Origin: Saccoglossus kowalevskii | Taxonomy: Eukaryota > Hemichordata > Enteropneusta > Harrimaniidae | DNA: 24,272 nt | Direction of reading: 5' to 3' | Assembly (NCBI RefSeq): GCF_000003605.2 | Contig: NW_003135834.1 | Coordinates: forward strand, 308,754 to 333,025 | Shown: one piece after another, positions 1-10,000 of the stretch | How positions within the stretch are numbered: the first letter of the stretch is position 1 | Layout of the letters: every line of letters starts with the position of its first letter | Position numbers and translations under genes: made by a program | Notes under the pieces: generated by a model | What the model was told of the DNA's origin: nothing | The model's input: the letters and a program-made list of their open reading frames with translations, nothing else | The model's database searches: none

Positions 1-669
1 GTCTGTACATCTTAACATTAAATAGTCTGTACATCCTAACATTACATAGTCTGTACATCCTAACATTGCATAGTCTGTACATCCTAACATTACATAGTCT
101 GTACATCCTAACATTACATAGTCTGTACATTCTAACATTACATAGTCTCTACATCTTAACATTACATAGTCTGTACATCCTAACATTACATAGTCTGTAC
201 ATCCTAAGATTACATAGTCTGTACATCCTAACATTACATAGTCTGTTCATCTTAACATTACATAGTCTGTACATCTAACATTACATAGTCTATACATCCT
301 AACATTACATAGTCTGTACATCCTAACATTGCATAGTCTGTACATCCTAACATTGCATAGTCTGTACATCCTAACATTACATAGTCTATACATCCTAACA
401 TTGCATAGTCTGTACATCCTAACATTACATAGTCTGTACATTCTAACATTGCATAGTCTGTACATCCTAACATTACATAGTCCGTACATCCTAACATTAC
501 ATAGTCTGTACATCCTAACATTACATAGTCTGTACATCCTAACATTACATAGTCTGTACATCCTAACATTACATAGTCCGTACATCCTAACATTACATAG
601 TCTGTACATCCTAACATTACATAGTCTGTACATCCTAACATTACATAGTCTGTACATTCTAACATTTCA
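1..669. repeat. 24-bp minisatellite array
   Basis: About 28 head-to-tail copies of a 24-bp unit with core CATAGTCTGTACATCCTAAC followed by ATTA or ATTG. The array already runs at base 1, so its left end is outside the window; it decays after about 660. Variation is mostly single transitions (ATTACATAG versus ATTGCATAG, ACATCC versus ACATTC, GTCTGT versus GTCCGT) plus a one-base loss near 275. Because 24 is divisible by three, both strands stay open for long stretches and give repetitive 8-residue peptides. These are an artefact of the period, with no start context, splice sites or non-repeat coding sequence around them. Confidence 0.96.
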
Positions 670-1012
670 CAGTGTTTGTATTCATTAGAACTGCAACAAA
701 TCGAAGTTGATGTTCTATCAATTCATTTGCATATTTCATTAGCGATTGTGTAACTGCTGTTAATAGTAATTAATGAAAATAAATAATACCAAATAAGCAT
801 GATTATAGAATTATCTGACGTTGATTAATATTCGTTACATGTCCAAAGGGTATGAATATATCACATAGAGCATTGCATCCCTTATTACGCACCGAATTAA
901 GTCGGTTGCCGAGCTCTAATGGTTGCAGCAACGTCACTATACAACGTCCCTCCTGGCTAAATGTAGAATGTACATAGGCTCGATGGTCGTATAAAATTTG
1001 AAGGTCGGCCGA

Positions 1013-1020
1013 TGACGTCA
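1013..1020. promoter_or_regulatory. CRE palindrome TGACGTCA
   Basis: A perfect 8-bp cAMP-response element, the consensus for CREB/ATF bZIP dimers, lies about 1.4 kb upstream of the Rab26-like start codon. Eight-base matches occur by chance, and another TGACGTCA occurs deep in intron 1 near 10422, so function is only a suggestion. A CRE would suit a secretory-vesicle GTPase gene in neuroendocrine cells, but that is inference. Confidence 0.3.
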
Positions 1021-1385
1021 GTAAAAATTCTGTGTTTACATTTATTTTTCTTCAAACATAGATTGTTTATCCAAGGGGGGGGGGGATTCATAAATATGGT
1101 GAGTCATTATAAATTTTAGTTTCATCATCGTTTTGTCTAAATATAACTCATTGGGGTCTGAAATAATGATAATCTGTGAAAAAAACATTGAAAAGGTCCA
1201 GTGTACTGGAATTTTATAAATCGACGTTCAAGACATGGCAATAAATCGCGTTTTACCTTTGTGGGGTGGAAAACAAAAACATTTAACATTGTATATACTA
1301 TAAGTTATAATTATCTGTCGACGATTACCCACAAATTAATTCGGTTGAAGTAAAACCAACATCGTGAAATCACCATTTTCCCCCG

Positions 1386-1418
1386 CCAATTGGCAACCCA
1401 CCGCAGCACCCATTGGCT
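1386..1418. promoter_or_regulatory. CCAAT-box cluster
   Basis: CCAATTGG (1386-1393) reads as a CCAAT box on both strands, and a second inverted box, CATTGGCT, follows about 20 bases later. The surroundings (1380-1432) are locally more GC-rich than the flanks and contain CCGCC and TTGTGCGGG. CCAAT boxes recognised by NF-Y are typical of TATA-less proximal promoters, so this is my best guess for a core promoter neighbourhood. It lies about 1 kb from the start codon, which would imply a long or spliced leader. Confidence 0.3.
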
Positions 1419-2128
1419 GTGTTGTGCGGGACACACATTAAAATTCAACTGCAGCGTCACGTATCCATATATGTAATGTATACATAACAAATTGGCTTCG
1501 GTTTATTATTTTTGCAATTAAAACACTGATCACGATCTATAACGCACGACTTGTATGCTGGAGTGTCTGTATTATGATTCAAGCATCGCGTGGAGCTGCT
1601 GGGGAATATTAAAAGTTTGCAGAATCAATAAGACATAGTCACGATTGAGACGTTAAATGATGAGGTGTTCAATTTATAACATCCTGCGGTGTTTATTACA
1701 TAATATAATGTGTTACGTTGCCCGAGACATGGATGCACACTTAATACAATTAACAAATAAGATTACAAATGCAATGTATGCATCGAACGAAGGACTGATC
1801 TATTATTCTTGCGTGGCGCGGGGAAGGCAGCTTAGAGTTTCTGAGGGATTGCCCTAGATAACCAGGGATGTAAAACCGTGGACATTTTTTTTTTCATTAA
1901 AAGCACGATTAATATATTCGTTCAATTCATGTCATCAATTCGATGGACGTTTCTATAGTAACGTGCCTAAATTTGATGTTGATCTGTGTTTTCCAGTGCG
2001 ATCAAAGACTCCTCGATTTTTTTCTTCATAACCAAGTATTTTGCGTCTCATATACTGACTGAGTTTCATTACGGACAGTGGACACCATCCTTTTGCAATC
2101 ATTCAGTAAAAATACTACCCTGTCTTGA

Positions 2129-2136
2129 TTACGTAA
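2129..2136. promoter_or_regulatory. TTACGTAA palindrome (PAR-bZIP/E4BP4-type site)
   Basis: TTACGTAA is the palindromic consensus bound by PAR-domain bZIP factors and E4BP4/vrille-type repressors. It lies about 290 bases upstream of the coding start, near a half CRE (GTGACGTT, around 2182). This is a motif match only. Confidence 0.25.
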
Positions 2137-2384
2137 GAGAGAGTGTATTTAGTTGTGATCATTAATCGGTTCCAATCGCGAGTGACGTTATCCGCTGTAA
2201 GTGGGAAATATTTATTTTCGCTGAGCCTATATTAGCTTGATTTACTACCTCGAAGTGCTATTGCCAGCACAGGATCACCGCGGTTAGATCTGAACAAGGT
2301 AATACCCGGAAAAAAGTGCTTATCGTCTGGATTGTGGCTTACACGTTTTGCTACAGAACCCAACGTACGCTATAGTGTGCTGCA

Positions 2385-2402
2385 ATGTCTAGTGACACCT
2401 AA
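2385..2402 (+). CDS. upstream ORF 1 (six codons including stop)
   Basis: ATG TCT AGT GAC ACC TAA encodes MSSDT. It begins 38 bases before the Rab26-like start codon. The ATG has G at -3 and T at +4, a moderate context, and better at -3 than the main start. If the leader includes this stretch, scanning ribosomes meet this ATG first, so it would be expected to reduce or regulate translation of the GTPase. No product function is implied. Confidence 0.4.
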   Translation: MSSDT

Positions 2403-2405
2403 CTG

Positions 2406-2423
2406 ATGGCAAAGGTGTGCTGA
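2406..2423 (+). CDS. upstream ORF 2 with stop overlapping the main start (TGATG)
   Basis: ATG GCA AAG GTG TGC TGA encodes MAKVC. Its TGA (2421-2423) shares its last base with the A of the main ATG (2423-2425), forming TGATG. It starts only three bases after the stop of the preceding upstream ORF, so two six-codon ORFs are stacked directly before the coding start. Such overlap fits termination-reinitiation or leaky scanning as the route to the main ORF. The ATG has C at -3 and G at +4. Confidence 0.4.
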   Translation: MAKVC

Positions 2424-2566
2424 TGCAGGACATCGGTAACAACGATCGTCGAGACTACGACTCTGATGAGCCGGTATTCTCCGATGACGACCACGTCGAC
2501 TCCGCTTCTGCCGTGAACGAAGACAAAGACGAGTGTCCCGACTATGACGAGTCGATTATACATAAG
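2423..2566 (+). CDS. Rab26: Rab26/Rab37-like small GTPase, coding exon 1 (acidic N-terminal extension)
   Basis: This exon encodes the N-terminal extension that precedes the GTPase fold in Rab26-type proteins, which act on secretory and synaptic vesicles. It starts MQDIGNNDRRDYDSDE and ends DYDESIIHK, 48 residues in all. Seventeen are Asp or Glu and four are Lys or Arg, so the extension is strongly negative. Ser20 is followed by DDD, a good casein kinase 2 consensus. The start is the first ATG after an in-frame TGA at 2393-2395, and no other Met lies in the exon; its context is weak (C at -3, C at +4). The exon ends at AAG|gtacgc in phase 0, exactly matching the phase-0 start of the P-loop exon 19 kb downstream. 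The identity rests on that join, since the extension itself is poorly conserved. Two upstream ORFs abut it. Confidence is fairly high for an exon, moderate for the symbol. Confidence 0.75.
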
Positions 2567-3069
2567 GTACGCCATACCCATTAAAGTGTAATAATGTTTC
2601 CGATACTCGGAAGATCTTTATTTTACGTTTTTAACCTTTTTTTAGCGATGGCCTCTCTTCCCAGTCTGCCACCCATACCCGATGTATCACCGTAAGACCA
2701 CTTGTACCGGGGAAATCCACATGTCTCTTTTTTGTGACTACAGTGACCTCTTGACCCTGATTATTGTTTTGTTGTCATAAATGCTTCCTCATGTATACAC
2801 AAAACAAAAAACAGCGATGTTCATTATCATAGGTTAATATACGAAACATTGTCTTATAAATGGGTTCCGAAGGTAAATTAATTCGAATTGACAAACTGGG
2901 TTTTTTAAGATTTACTGATGAAGATCGATTAACTAAATCAGAAATTGGATGTCGCCTGCTTGCCAGTACTAGCGTTAAATCCGTCGCATATATTCCAATT
3001 TGCGATGTGTCATTCATACTCATTCATACGGTAACAAACTTGTTTAGAAACAGTGATGCCAAACGTGTA

Positions 3070-3091
3070 TTTTTTTTTTTTTTTTTTTTTT
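3070..3091. repeat. poly(T) run, 22 bases
   Basis: An uninterrupted run of 22 T. It could be the poly(A) tail of a minus-strand retroposon, but I found no recognisable element body on its right side and no flanking target duplication. Confidence 0.9.
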
Positions 3092-4066
3092 GGACTGATG
3101 TGTTGTTATACATTACCAGTGAGCCGAGTAATGTAACACTGGGGCCTTGATGCGGGAATTCTATAAACGCGGAGTTAAATTGTAAAAGCTCATCATCACT
3201 TAGGAAATGGCGTGTGTACACATACATTGTCACACACGCTGAACATTGGTAATGTACTTCCAACTGGTATTATTTTGTAACAAAGAGATGTTTAATGATA
3301 ATTGTAGACAGTTAACTTCAAAAAAAAAAAATTTTATTTAATATTATATAGACACGAAATTGTGCACAATTGACTTGAAAGGGCTATGTTATTCAAAATT
3401 ATAAACAAAAGTCATTTCCGGACAATTTCTCAGTTTTGTGGACAGCGCTGTACATAGACGTGCTCTGTAAACAAACTTAAACTGTGACAAAACATCGTTT
3501 TCGTTCTAGAATATCCACAATCATCACATTGTTCATTATTACGTCATTCCCATGATGCCCAGGTAGAAACGCCGCATCACCGTCGGTTTTCACATATCTG
3601 CAAGCGTAACACGAAAGCGAATACCATTAATAGACTCTAAACACATTGAAAAGATGTTAAACATTCTTAATTTTAGTTTTTGACAGTTTATCACAATTTA
3701 ATTTCTCATACATTCGCTTCACACGCTCGCATACTTATACAAAACATCGACAACGACGCATCGTTCGGCGTGACTCCGTCAAAAGTACCGCTGCGATGAA
3801 GCTCGGGGTCCATTAATAGCATTTTCCCATGTGTAATGCTATCAGCGGGTCTTGAAAAAAGATACGTGACAGAGGAGATGTGTTTGAATTGTTAATTCTT
3901 GTATTCTAGAATCGAGCGGTATTCACTTTGTCTGCTGGTGCGATGCATTATAGGCGACATACATGTGACCTTTGACCTTTAAATGTACGCAATCCAACGA
4001 ACAGTCATGGTGTAGATGTCTTTTAAAAGGTGTTTCTGTTTCTATGGTTTATTTGTCGTCATCGGT

Positions 4067-4069
<3 letters not shown>

Positions 4070-4110
<41 letters not shown>
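4070..4110. repeat. (TA)n microsatellite
   Basis: A pure AT/TA dinucleotide tract of 41 bases, followed after one C by another short TATA. Self-complementary tracts of this kind can extrude cruciforms and are usually length-polymorphic. A shorter imperfect tract occurs at 4901-4914. Confidence 0.95.
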
Positions 4111-4111
<1 letters not shown>

Positions 4112-4383
4112 TATATAGAACGACACTTTCACGTTCGGCAGACATGTACTATTTTCATTCATAAAGGAAAGCCGAGCTGGCACTATTTGTTCCATTCCAT
4201 TAGATCGCATGTTTCTCACGCTTCTACAAAGAATCGATCTTTTTTACGATTCGCGTTTCGTGTACCCGAAAAAGATAGAGTAGCCTGAAATTTAGTACTT
4301 ATTAGGTCCCCTAGTAAAAAATAAATCAAACTGAAAATTAAAAAAAAACGTTGGTAGTTGCAAGATATATAAAGTCATTTTAA

Positions 4384-4508
4384 AGCGCGGTGGTCGTCGC
4401 GCAGCGTGTGTTCGAATTTCGTGTAAATAAACAATGTATTTTACACGCATTGTATACGTCGCTATAAGTCCCATATCGAACAGGACGCGGCGTGACGACT
4501 CCCGCCTT
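4384..4508. mobile_element. short TTAA-flanked inverted-repeat element (MITE), short subfamily
   Basis: A 125-bp non-coding element bounded by TTAA on both sides (4380-4383 and 4509-4512). The left end reads AGCGCGGTGGTCGTCGCGC; the right end reverse-complements to AAGGCGGGAGTCGTCACGC, giving imperfect terminal inverted repeats of about 27 bp. The core contains the internal palindrome-like pair GTGTAAA...TTTACAC and TGTATACGTCGC. TTAA target duplications are characteristic of piggyBac-superfamily insertion, although the terminal bases here are not the usual CCC. It has no coding capacity and would need a transposase from elsewhere. Related copies lie elsewhere in this intron. Confidence 0.8.
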
Positions 4509-5257
4509 TTAATAGTACAGCAACACGTGCATAGTCACATTGTTAGCGAGAACTTTGATAGTAGCCATGATGTGCACGTAGAAAAATGCGTTAAATAAAA
4601 TACCACCTTACTAGGAAATAATAATATACTCCTTAACGATTAGAATGTGTAAAACGGCGAGTTATATAAATGAAAGTTAATTCCAACCTGTTGTTAATGT
4701 ATTCATTACATTGACTATTTACTCTCAAGGTAGTCACTCATTACACAAAACGCATGTAAGTACATTTCATACTAAATAATGCAGGTCGTCATATGTGACA
4801 AGAATGTATGCCCCTTTATAATACATCGGAATTAGTCGTGATCATTTCCCGGTCCAAGGAGTTGTGTAGAGCTAGGTGTTATTGCAACACATTCCATTTC
4901 ATATATATATATATAATATTTGTTTATCTATATGGTAATTATAATATAATAAGTATCGGTAACTACGATGTTAAGATAATATGAATCTATTGAATAATTT
5001 ATATTTTAGAATCAATAAATGTAATGTTCTATGCATATTTAACGACATGGCGAGACTTTCTGTATTTCTTGACATAACCGTCACGTGTGCATGCCATTTA
5101 GACTGGGACATACGGTGATCCTCTCCGGGGATCATCCGCATCTCCGGCGTATACTAGTACACCACTGTATCGCCACCATCAATCGCCACGACGGTGAAGT
5201 GTTCTTATACTGTGCATTGTGTTATTTTGCTTTTTCTTATTATAGTAGTTGTTAGTG

Positions 5258-5515
5258 TAATTGACAGGCTGTGCTTGTCATGCTATGCTGTGGCCTGGAT
5301 GAGCTATGCTGTACACTCGTCAGTCTATGATGTGCACTTGTCGAGTTAATAGGTGTGTTTGTCATGCTATAACACGCGCTTGCCAGGATATGTTGTGCAT
5401 TTGTCATGATATGCTGTGGCATGGCTGAGATATGCTGTACAATCGCCGGTCTATGCTGTGCACTTGTCAGGTTATGCAATCATGCCATGTTATACAGTGT
5501 ATTTGTTAACGTAGT
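5258..5515. repeat. degenerate tandem repeat with 126-bp higher-order period
   Basis: The stretch is built from loosely conserved blocks of about 20-22 bp related to CTATGCTGTGCACTTGTCA. A roughly 69-bp segment starting at 5274 recurs in nearly the same form at 5400, 126 bases later; both copies contain ATGCTGTGG, GCTGTACA and GTGCACTTGTC. The internal units have diverged more than the two large copies from each other, so the 126-bp block duplicated after the small repeat had already decayed. An open frame on the minus strand is a repeat artefact. Confidence 0.8.
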
Positions 5516-6215
5516 TGCGTACTGTGAGTTTGTAATTGTATTATGCGTGTGACTGTAACTATAGGAATTGATTTCCTTAATCGTCTGTAATTAAGTAATA
5601 CGCTGCTTATTAGGTTTCCAGAGTGCCATTATTTGGCAAGTGTCAGAACAGCGTAGGGTCAAATACACATCTAAAAACACCGTAAAGTGACGTATCCAAC
5701 AATCAGTGCAAAACATTAATCAACATAAAAGTACCATTAGATTGTGCAACTTAATTTTTATAAAGTGTATTTGTGATTATCAAGCCATCATTTACTTCAG
5801 ACCAGTGATCATAGCTGTGAAAATAATATACATGTATTGTAATGAAAATGACTTTTCAAACTGATCGGTGAGTATGCCATGGCTCGATGTGACCCCTGTC
5901 AAACTTAAAAGAGAATCAGTCATCTTCTCGGATAACATTCAAGGTGACCTCAACGACGAGGTGGCCATATATATATATTGTTTAGTTTAGGCGTGCGACA
6001 CTGGTTTGACAAACAGCGTAAAATGGATACTGTTTCGTACAGCATCATTCATGATGATGAATCAATTACTCTTGTGTACGCTGGCTTTCACGCTTGGCGG
6101 CACACTTGTCGTGTCGACAACTGCAGTTCTTAATATTTATAACATGACATTAATGCTGAGGGCAATTTTGAACTTTGAAACAAACAATACTTAGTCAAAT
6201 AACTAATTATTATAC

Positions 6216-6315
6216 AGCGCCACAGCCGTTGCGCAGCGCGTTCGACTGCCGTGAAACGAATTGTACGCGTTGTATACGTCGCATATAGAACACGACGCGA
6301 AGCAACGACTTGTGA
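6216..6315. mobile_element. degenerate relative of the TTAA-type short element
   Basis: This segment aligns by eye to the 125-bp element at 4384-4508: it shares a left end with CCGTTGCGCAGCGCGTTCGA, a core with GTGAAAC...TTGTATACGTCGC, and a right end with GAACACGACGCG and AACGACT. The terminal TTAA sites are not preserved and the inverted ends are heavily mutated, so this is an old copy. Boundaries are approximate. Confidence 0.6.
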
Positions 6316-7018
6316 CGTATTGAGTTGAATCCCATTTTCGCAGGACAGTTTTTTTTTTACATGTAAAGTGGGCCACTAGTCACTTTGTACACTTTGGACT
6401 GGACGCTCGGGCGTATAATACATTTTGGCGACTTTGAAATAGGAGCAGCTTATTCCGCCTCGTTTCAATTAGATATGTCTTGTCAGACATGTTGCCAGAT
6501 TACATATCAAATGTAGACATGACCCCGGGGAAACTCTAGTAACGAGGGTAATCGCACACAGGAGATACCGCTGTGAACGTGCCGTGTTCGATCGTCACAG
6601 TCATCAACGATCACGTATTTTATTTACTCGTGTTTTGAAAATGGCACCAGCAAGTCCATTTACGCAGTAGGACACTAGAGAGTAAAATCTAACTTTGTCA
6701 TTACGTGACTCAAAAACAATCGCAGACATCCAACCGGTGCCAAAAAACACCAGAAAGTTTGAGCGGACGGCGCCATCTTTCAAGTTGAACAACTGTCCGT
6801 TGCTTGGCAACAGTGAGCAGGCACACTGTGGGTTGTTTTGTAAAAAAAAAAACAAGTTCACCAACTATTACATATAATTTCACACGGTGCTTCGACAGAA
6901 TATTCTCTGCGTTTGAGAGGCAATCGGTACGAGAATAAAAATTTATGATATTCTCTCAGTAAAAGATTACGATGTAAAGACTTGAGATGTGCTGGATTTT
7001 ATTCCATCTCTGCTTTAA

Positions 7019-7070
7019 AGCGGGAGGGTCGTCACCTGCGCACGCGCGGGAATTGAGTCCCAAGCGACGA
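7019..7070. mobile_element. one-ended remnant of a TTAA-type element
   Basis: After TTAA (7015-7018) the sequence AGCGGGAGGGTCGTCACCTG and the following GCGCACGCGCGG match one terminus of the TTAA-flanked elements in this intron. No matching opposite end follows within several hundred bases. It is either a deletion remnant or a solo terminus. Confidence 0.5.
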
Positions 7071-10000
7071 TAACAACACACACTAAAAACGCAAATGCTC
7101 ATGGATAGACGCTTGTCTGAAACATGACGTAACGTTTCAGGTTGAGTTTTTGCGACTCATCAACGGCAACAGCCCAGCAGGCCATTCTAACCCTTATATA
7201 ACCACTGAATACTAAAGACCCATCAGAACGTTTCAGATTTAATTATCGACCATTCTCCCGCTTAAATGTGACAAATTGAAGCTGATTGCACCATGGAGAG
7301 GTAATCAGGGATACACCCACTTCAACGTGTCACACATCCAGACTCCTAACCGTAACTCTCGATACAAGTAGCAGAGCGACTTGTGTTCTATTCCGCGTTT
7401 TTCGATAATGGATTAATGTACTGCTCGACCTCGTCTGTTTTAAAAGAAAAACTGTCAGTTGCTACGCGTCATATAACGTTGTTGAGAATTGCCCGATTTT
7501 TCGCTAACGTTCAGATCTGTGACAGTTTTTTTTTTTTTTTCGTTCTACTAGCATGGCGATTGTGACGAACGACGAAATATCGTACAGTTTAAATAGGAGA
7601 TTTTCCGTTTACTGCGAGATTTCGCATTATATGCTGAAATGCGCGGAACGAACGTCTGCTGCAAAAATCTAATAATTTGATTTTGAACTTGAATTCTCTT
7701 TTTTTCAATATCGAAATGCCCAGATTGCAGAGGGCATCATGGCGTTGAGATACGCTTAGTTCAGTAAACTTGACCTTCATCAAGTGTGTATCGAAATACT
7801 CCCAAAATACTTTCGCCTCTGTCGAATCCCACGCACGGGTCGACGTCGTTACCTCGCTATGATCTTTGTTTTCCCACTGGCATTTTTTTTACGTTCAATA
7901 TCATGCATAACGTATGATCTCACAGTGACGGGAAAATCTTTCTGTTCCGTCCTGAGGTTAAAAAACACCATATCGACGATTCAGTCACTGGGACACTAGA
8001 GCTTCCCCTTATGTAAATGATACTCCGGTATCTTGCTGAAATGCAAGTTATTCCAAGACAATATGAAGATTGTACCTGATTGGCTACACAACCCTAGCAT
8101 ATAACAGTCGATATCCAATCGGAAAGCAGCTGATTTCTTGACAGATTCTTTCAACAAATTAAATAATATCTTGTATAAATTCTTCAACTCAATTGCATTA
8201 TTCCCCATGGCTGACTAGTTGAAGAGCCCCAATTGTATATATTTTGATCAATTCAAAATGGCCGCCAAATTATACGATACCAAGGGAAGAATGGTTCGGG
8301 TGCACCTACATTTTATCGGTTGTTTGTCATTTATTTGGTGAAATCATTAACCGCAATAAGTAAAAAATTAATTCTCGCTGTCTATAGAACTAAGATCACG
8401 GTGTACAATTTCAAATTTCGGTTCATTGCGAATTGCCCGGATGTATATATAGATATACTACAGACAAACGTATACATTACATAACAGAAGGCTTAATCCC
8501 AGGGTATGCATCAAAAAAGTTAGTGTAAATCTAACTCGATCTGAGAATATGGATTAGTTTAATTTGATTAGCCCGAGTTAGAGTCATCCTGTAAATGGGT
8601 CACTTTTGGTGATGTACCTCGAGTTTACTATTCCTCGTTATAATGTATTCCTCAGTCACCTTTACGTCTTTGACCACGCATGGTTTTGTAAATATTACAA
8701 TTTGGAATGATTAGTTGCATTTTGCATTTATATAATATATATTTGTGATTTGAAACAACTCCGTTGCACCGAGCATTAAAGCCCGGATGTATTTACAATA
8801 CAAGTGTATCATGAACGCATGTCAGGATACCGACAACTGTTTTACAGTGTTTAGAGCTACGATTAGTTTTTATATTCACAACAAAGATTAGAGTTGTATC
8901 TACATTGACACGTGTCACATTCAACCTCGCTCAATATGGTGTATATCGATACGAGCATAACGATATGACATCGCAAATCGATAGTCAATTAAGGCGGGTT
9001 GTCTTTTTAATGTCGTATTGCATTGTAATTATATACTAGTAATGTTATAAGGATTGCTCTTCAAAACTAACTACTGAGTAGACAATGATTTTCGAAATTT
9101 TTTCTACGAAATGTTGAATCTCCTTATAAGAGACATTTTTTTTTCTTTTTTCAACAAGAGAGTCAGGGGCGTTCTATATTGCAATTGACCACATGCGTGC
9201 CGTGATTACCCGATTGATTGCCGCAAGTATCCTCGATATATACCGACAAACGGTACTGAAGTGCATATCGATTATATAGCGAATTTCCAGTTTTTGCAAC
9301 GTATAACGATCAGTAATTTTAGCATCTGTGTTTGTCACACGACTCAGAAATATAAGTCAATTCCTGGTATATATCATGATAAACAGCGAGGAATACAGTG
9401 TTTACCCATGGCGATGTCACGTGGTGTTACACGGTTGCTTGAATGCCATTGATAATTAGTATACATTAACCAGGCTGACAATTGCAAGATAACAAAACAA
9501 ACTGTCAAAATTCAACTTTTAAGTATTGACACGCCTCTCGGGTATCAGCGGCGTTTTCAATTTACCATGCTGAAGTATACATCTTTCACTGCGTAATCGA
9601 AGTAAATGAGTACCTGTCCTACGGACAAATAGAAGTTGCAGCCACGCAGTACATAAACCTCGCCTGGGTTCAATATTTGTACATAATTGATGGACTGTAC
9701 TCGTCTAGATTGAACCAGCCATTGCGTATCCCATTTGAATCTATGACGCACACAGATAAAACTTAACCCGGTGTCAGATAACAGAACGCTAGAACGTAAT
9801 TATTGATATGCCCCCATTGTACAATATAACTACTCGGTTGCCCCTTCATATACAACGTTTTATCTCGATTCCATGCAGATTGCTCACACGCTTTCCTCGT
9901 GGGGGTGACTATAAATTATTCCCACTTTGAGTCAAGATTGTCGATCGTAACTTGGAGCCGTTTTACTAACAAGATATAGTATGTAAGGCCATCCAGGTGC

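Larger units (their letters stand above)
670..2384. other. 5' flank and probable promoter region of the Rab26-like gene
   Basis: No coding exon is visible here. The stretch separates the minisatellite from the first coding exon and must contain the transcription start unless the gene has more distal 5' exons. It holds a G11 run (1075-1085), a full CRE palindrome, a CCAAT cluster and a TTACGTAA palindrome, each listed separately. No convincing TATA box is placed at a fixed distance from a start site. Weak splice-like signals occur in the last 200 bases (a GTAAGT at 2197, AAG|gtaata at 2299 and an acceptor-like ttttgctacag ending at 2356), so a spliced 5' leader is possible. The short open frame at 1657-1857 has nothing recognisable in it. 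Confidence 0.5.

Noticed and set aside
247-688. Long open frames on both strands in the 24-bp repeat
   Set aside because: They exist only because the period is a multiple of three; there is no coding context or splice signal.
2399-2581. Minus-strand open frame over exon 1
   Set aside because: It is antisense to a plus-strand exon with a good donor and acidic Rab-like extension, and its own peptide has no recognisable features.
3440-3449. GGACAGCGCT, similar to the right half of an RE1/NRSF site
   Set aside because: The left half is missing; a ten-base partial match is expected by chance.
4405-4418. GTGTTCGAATTTCG, resembling a tRNA/SINE B box
   Set aside because: The final conserved C is missing, no A box lies upstream at a suitable distance, and the segment belongs to a TTAA-flanked inverted-repeat element.
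6604-6864. 86-codon minus-strand open frame
   Set aside because: No recognisable domain, signal or homology pattern; length is within chance for this much AT-rich intron sequence.
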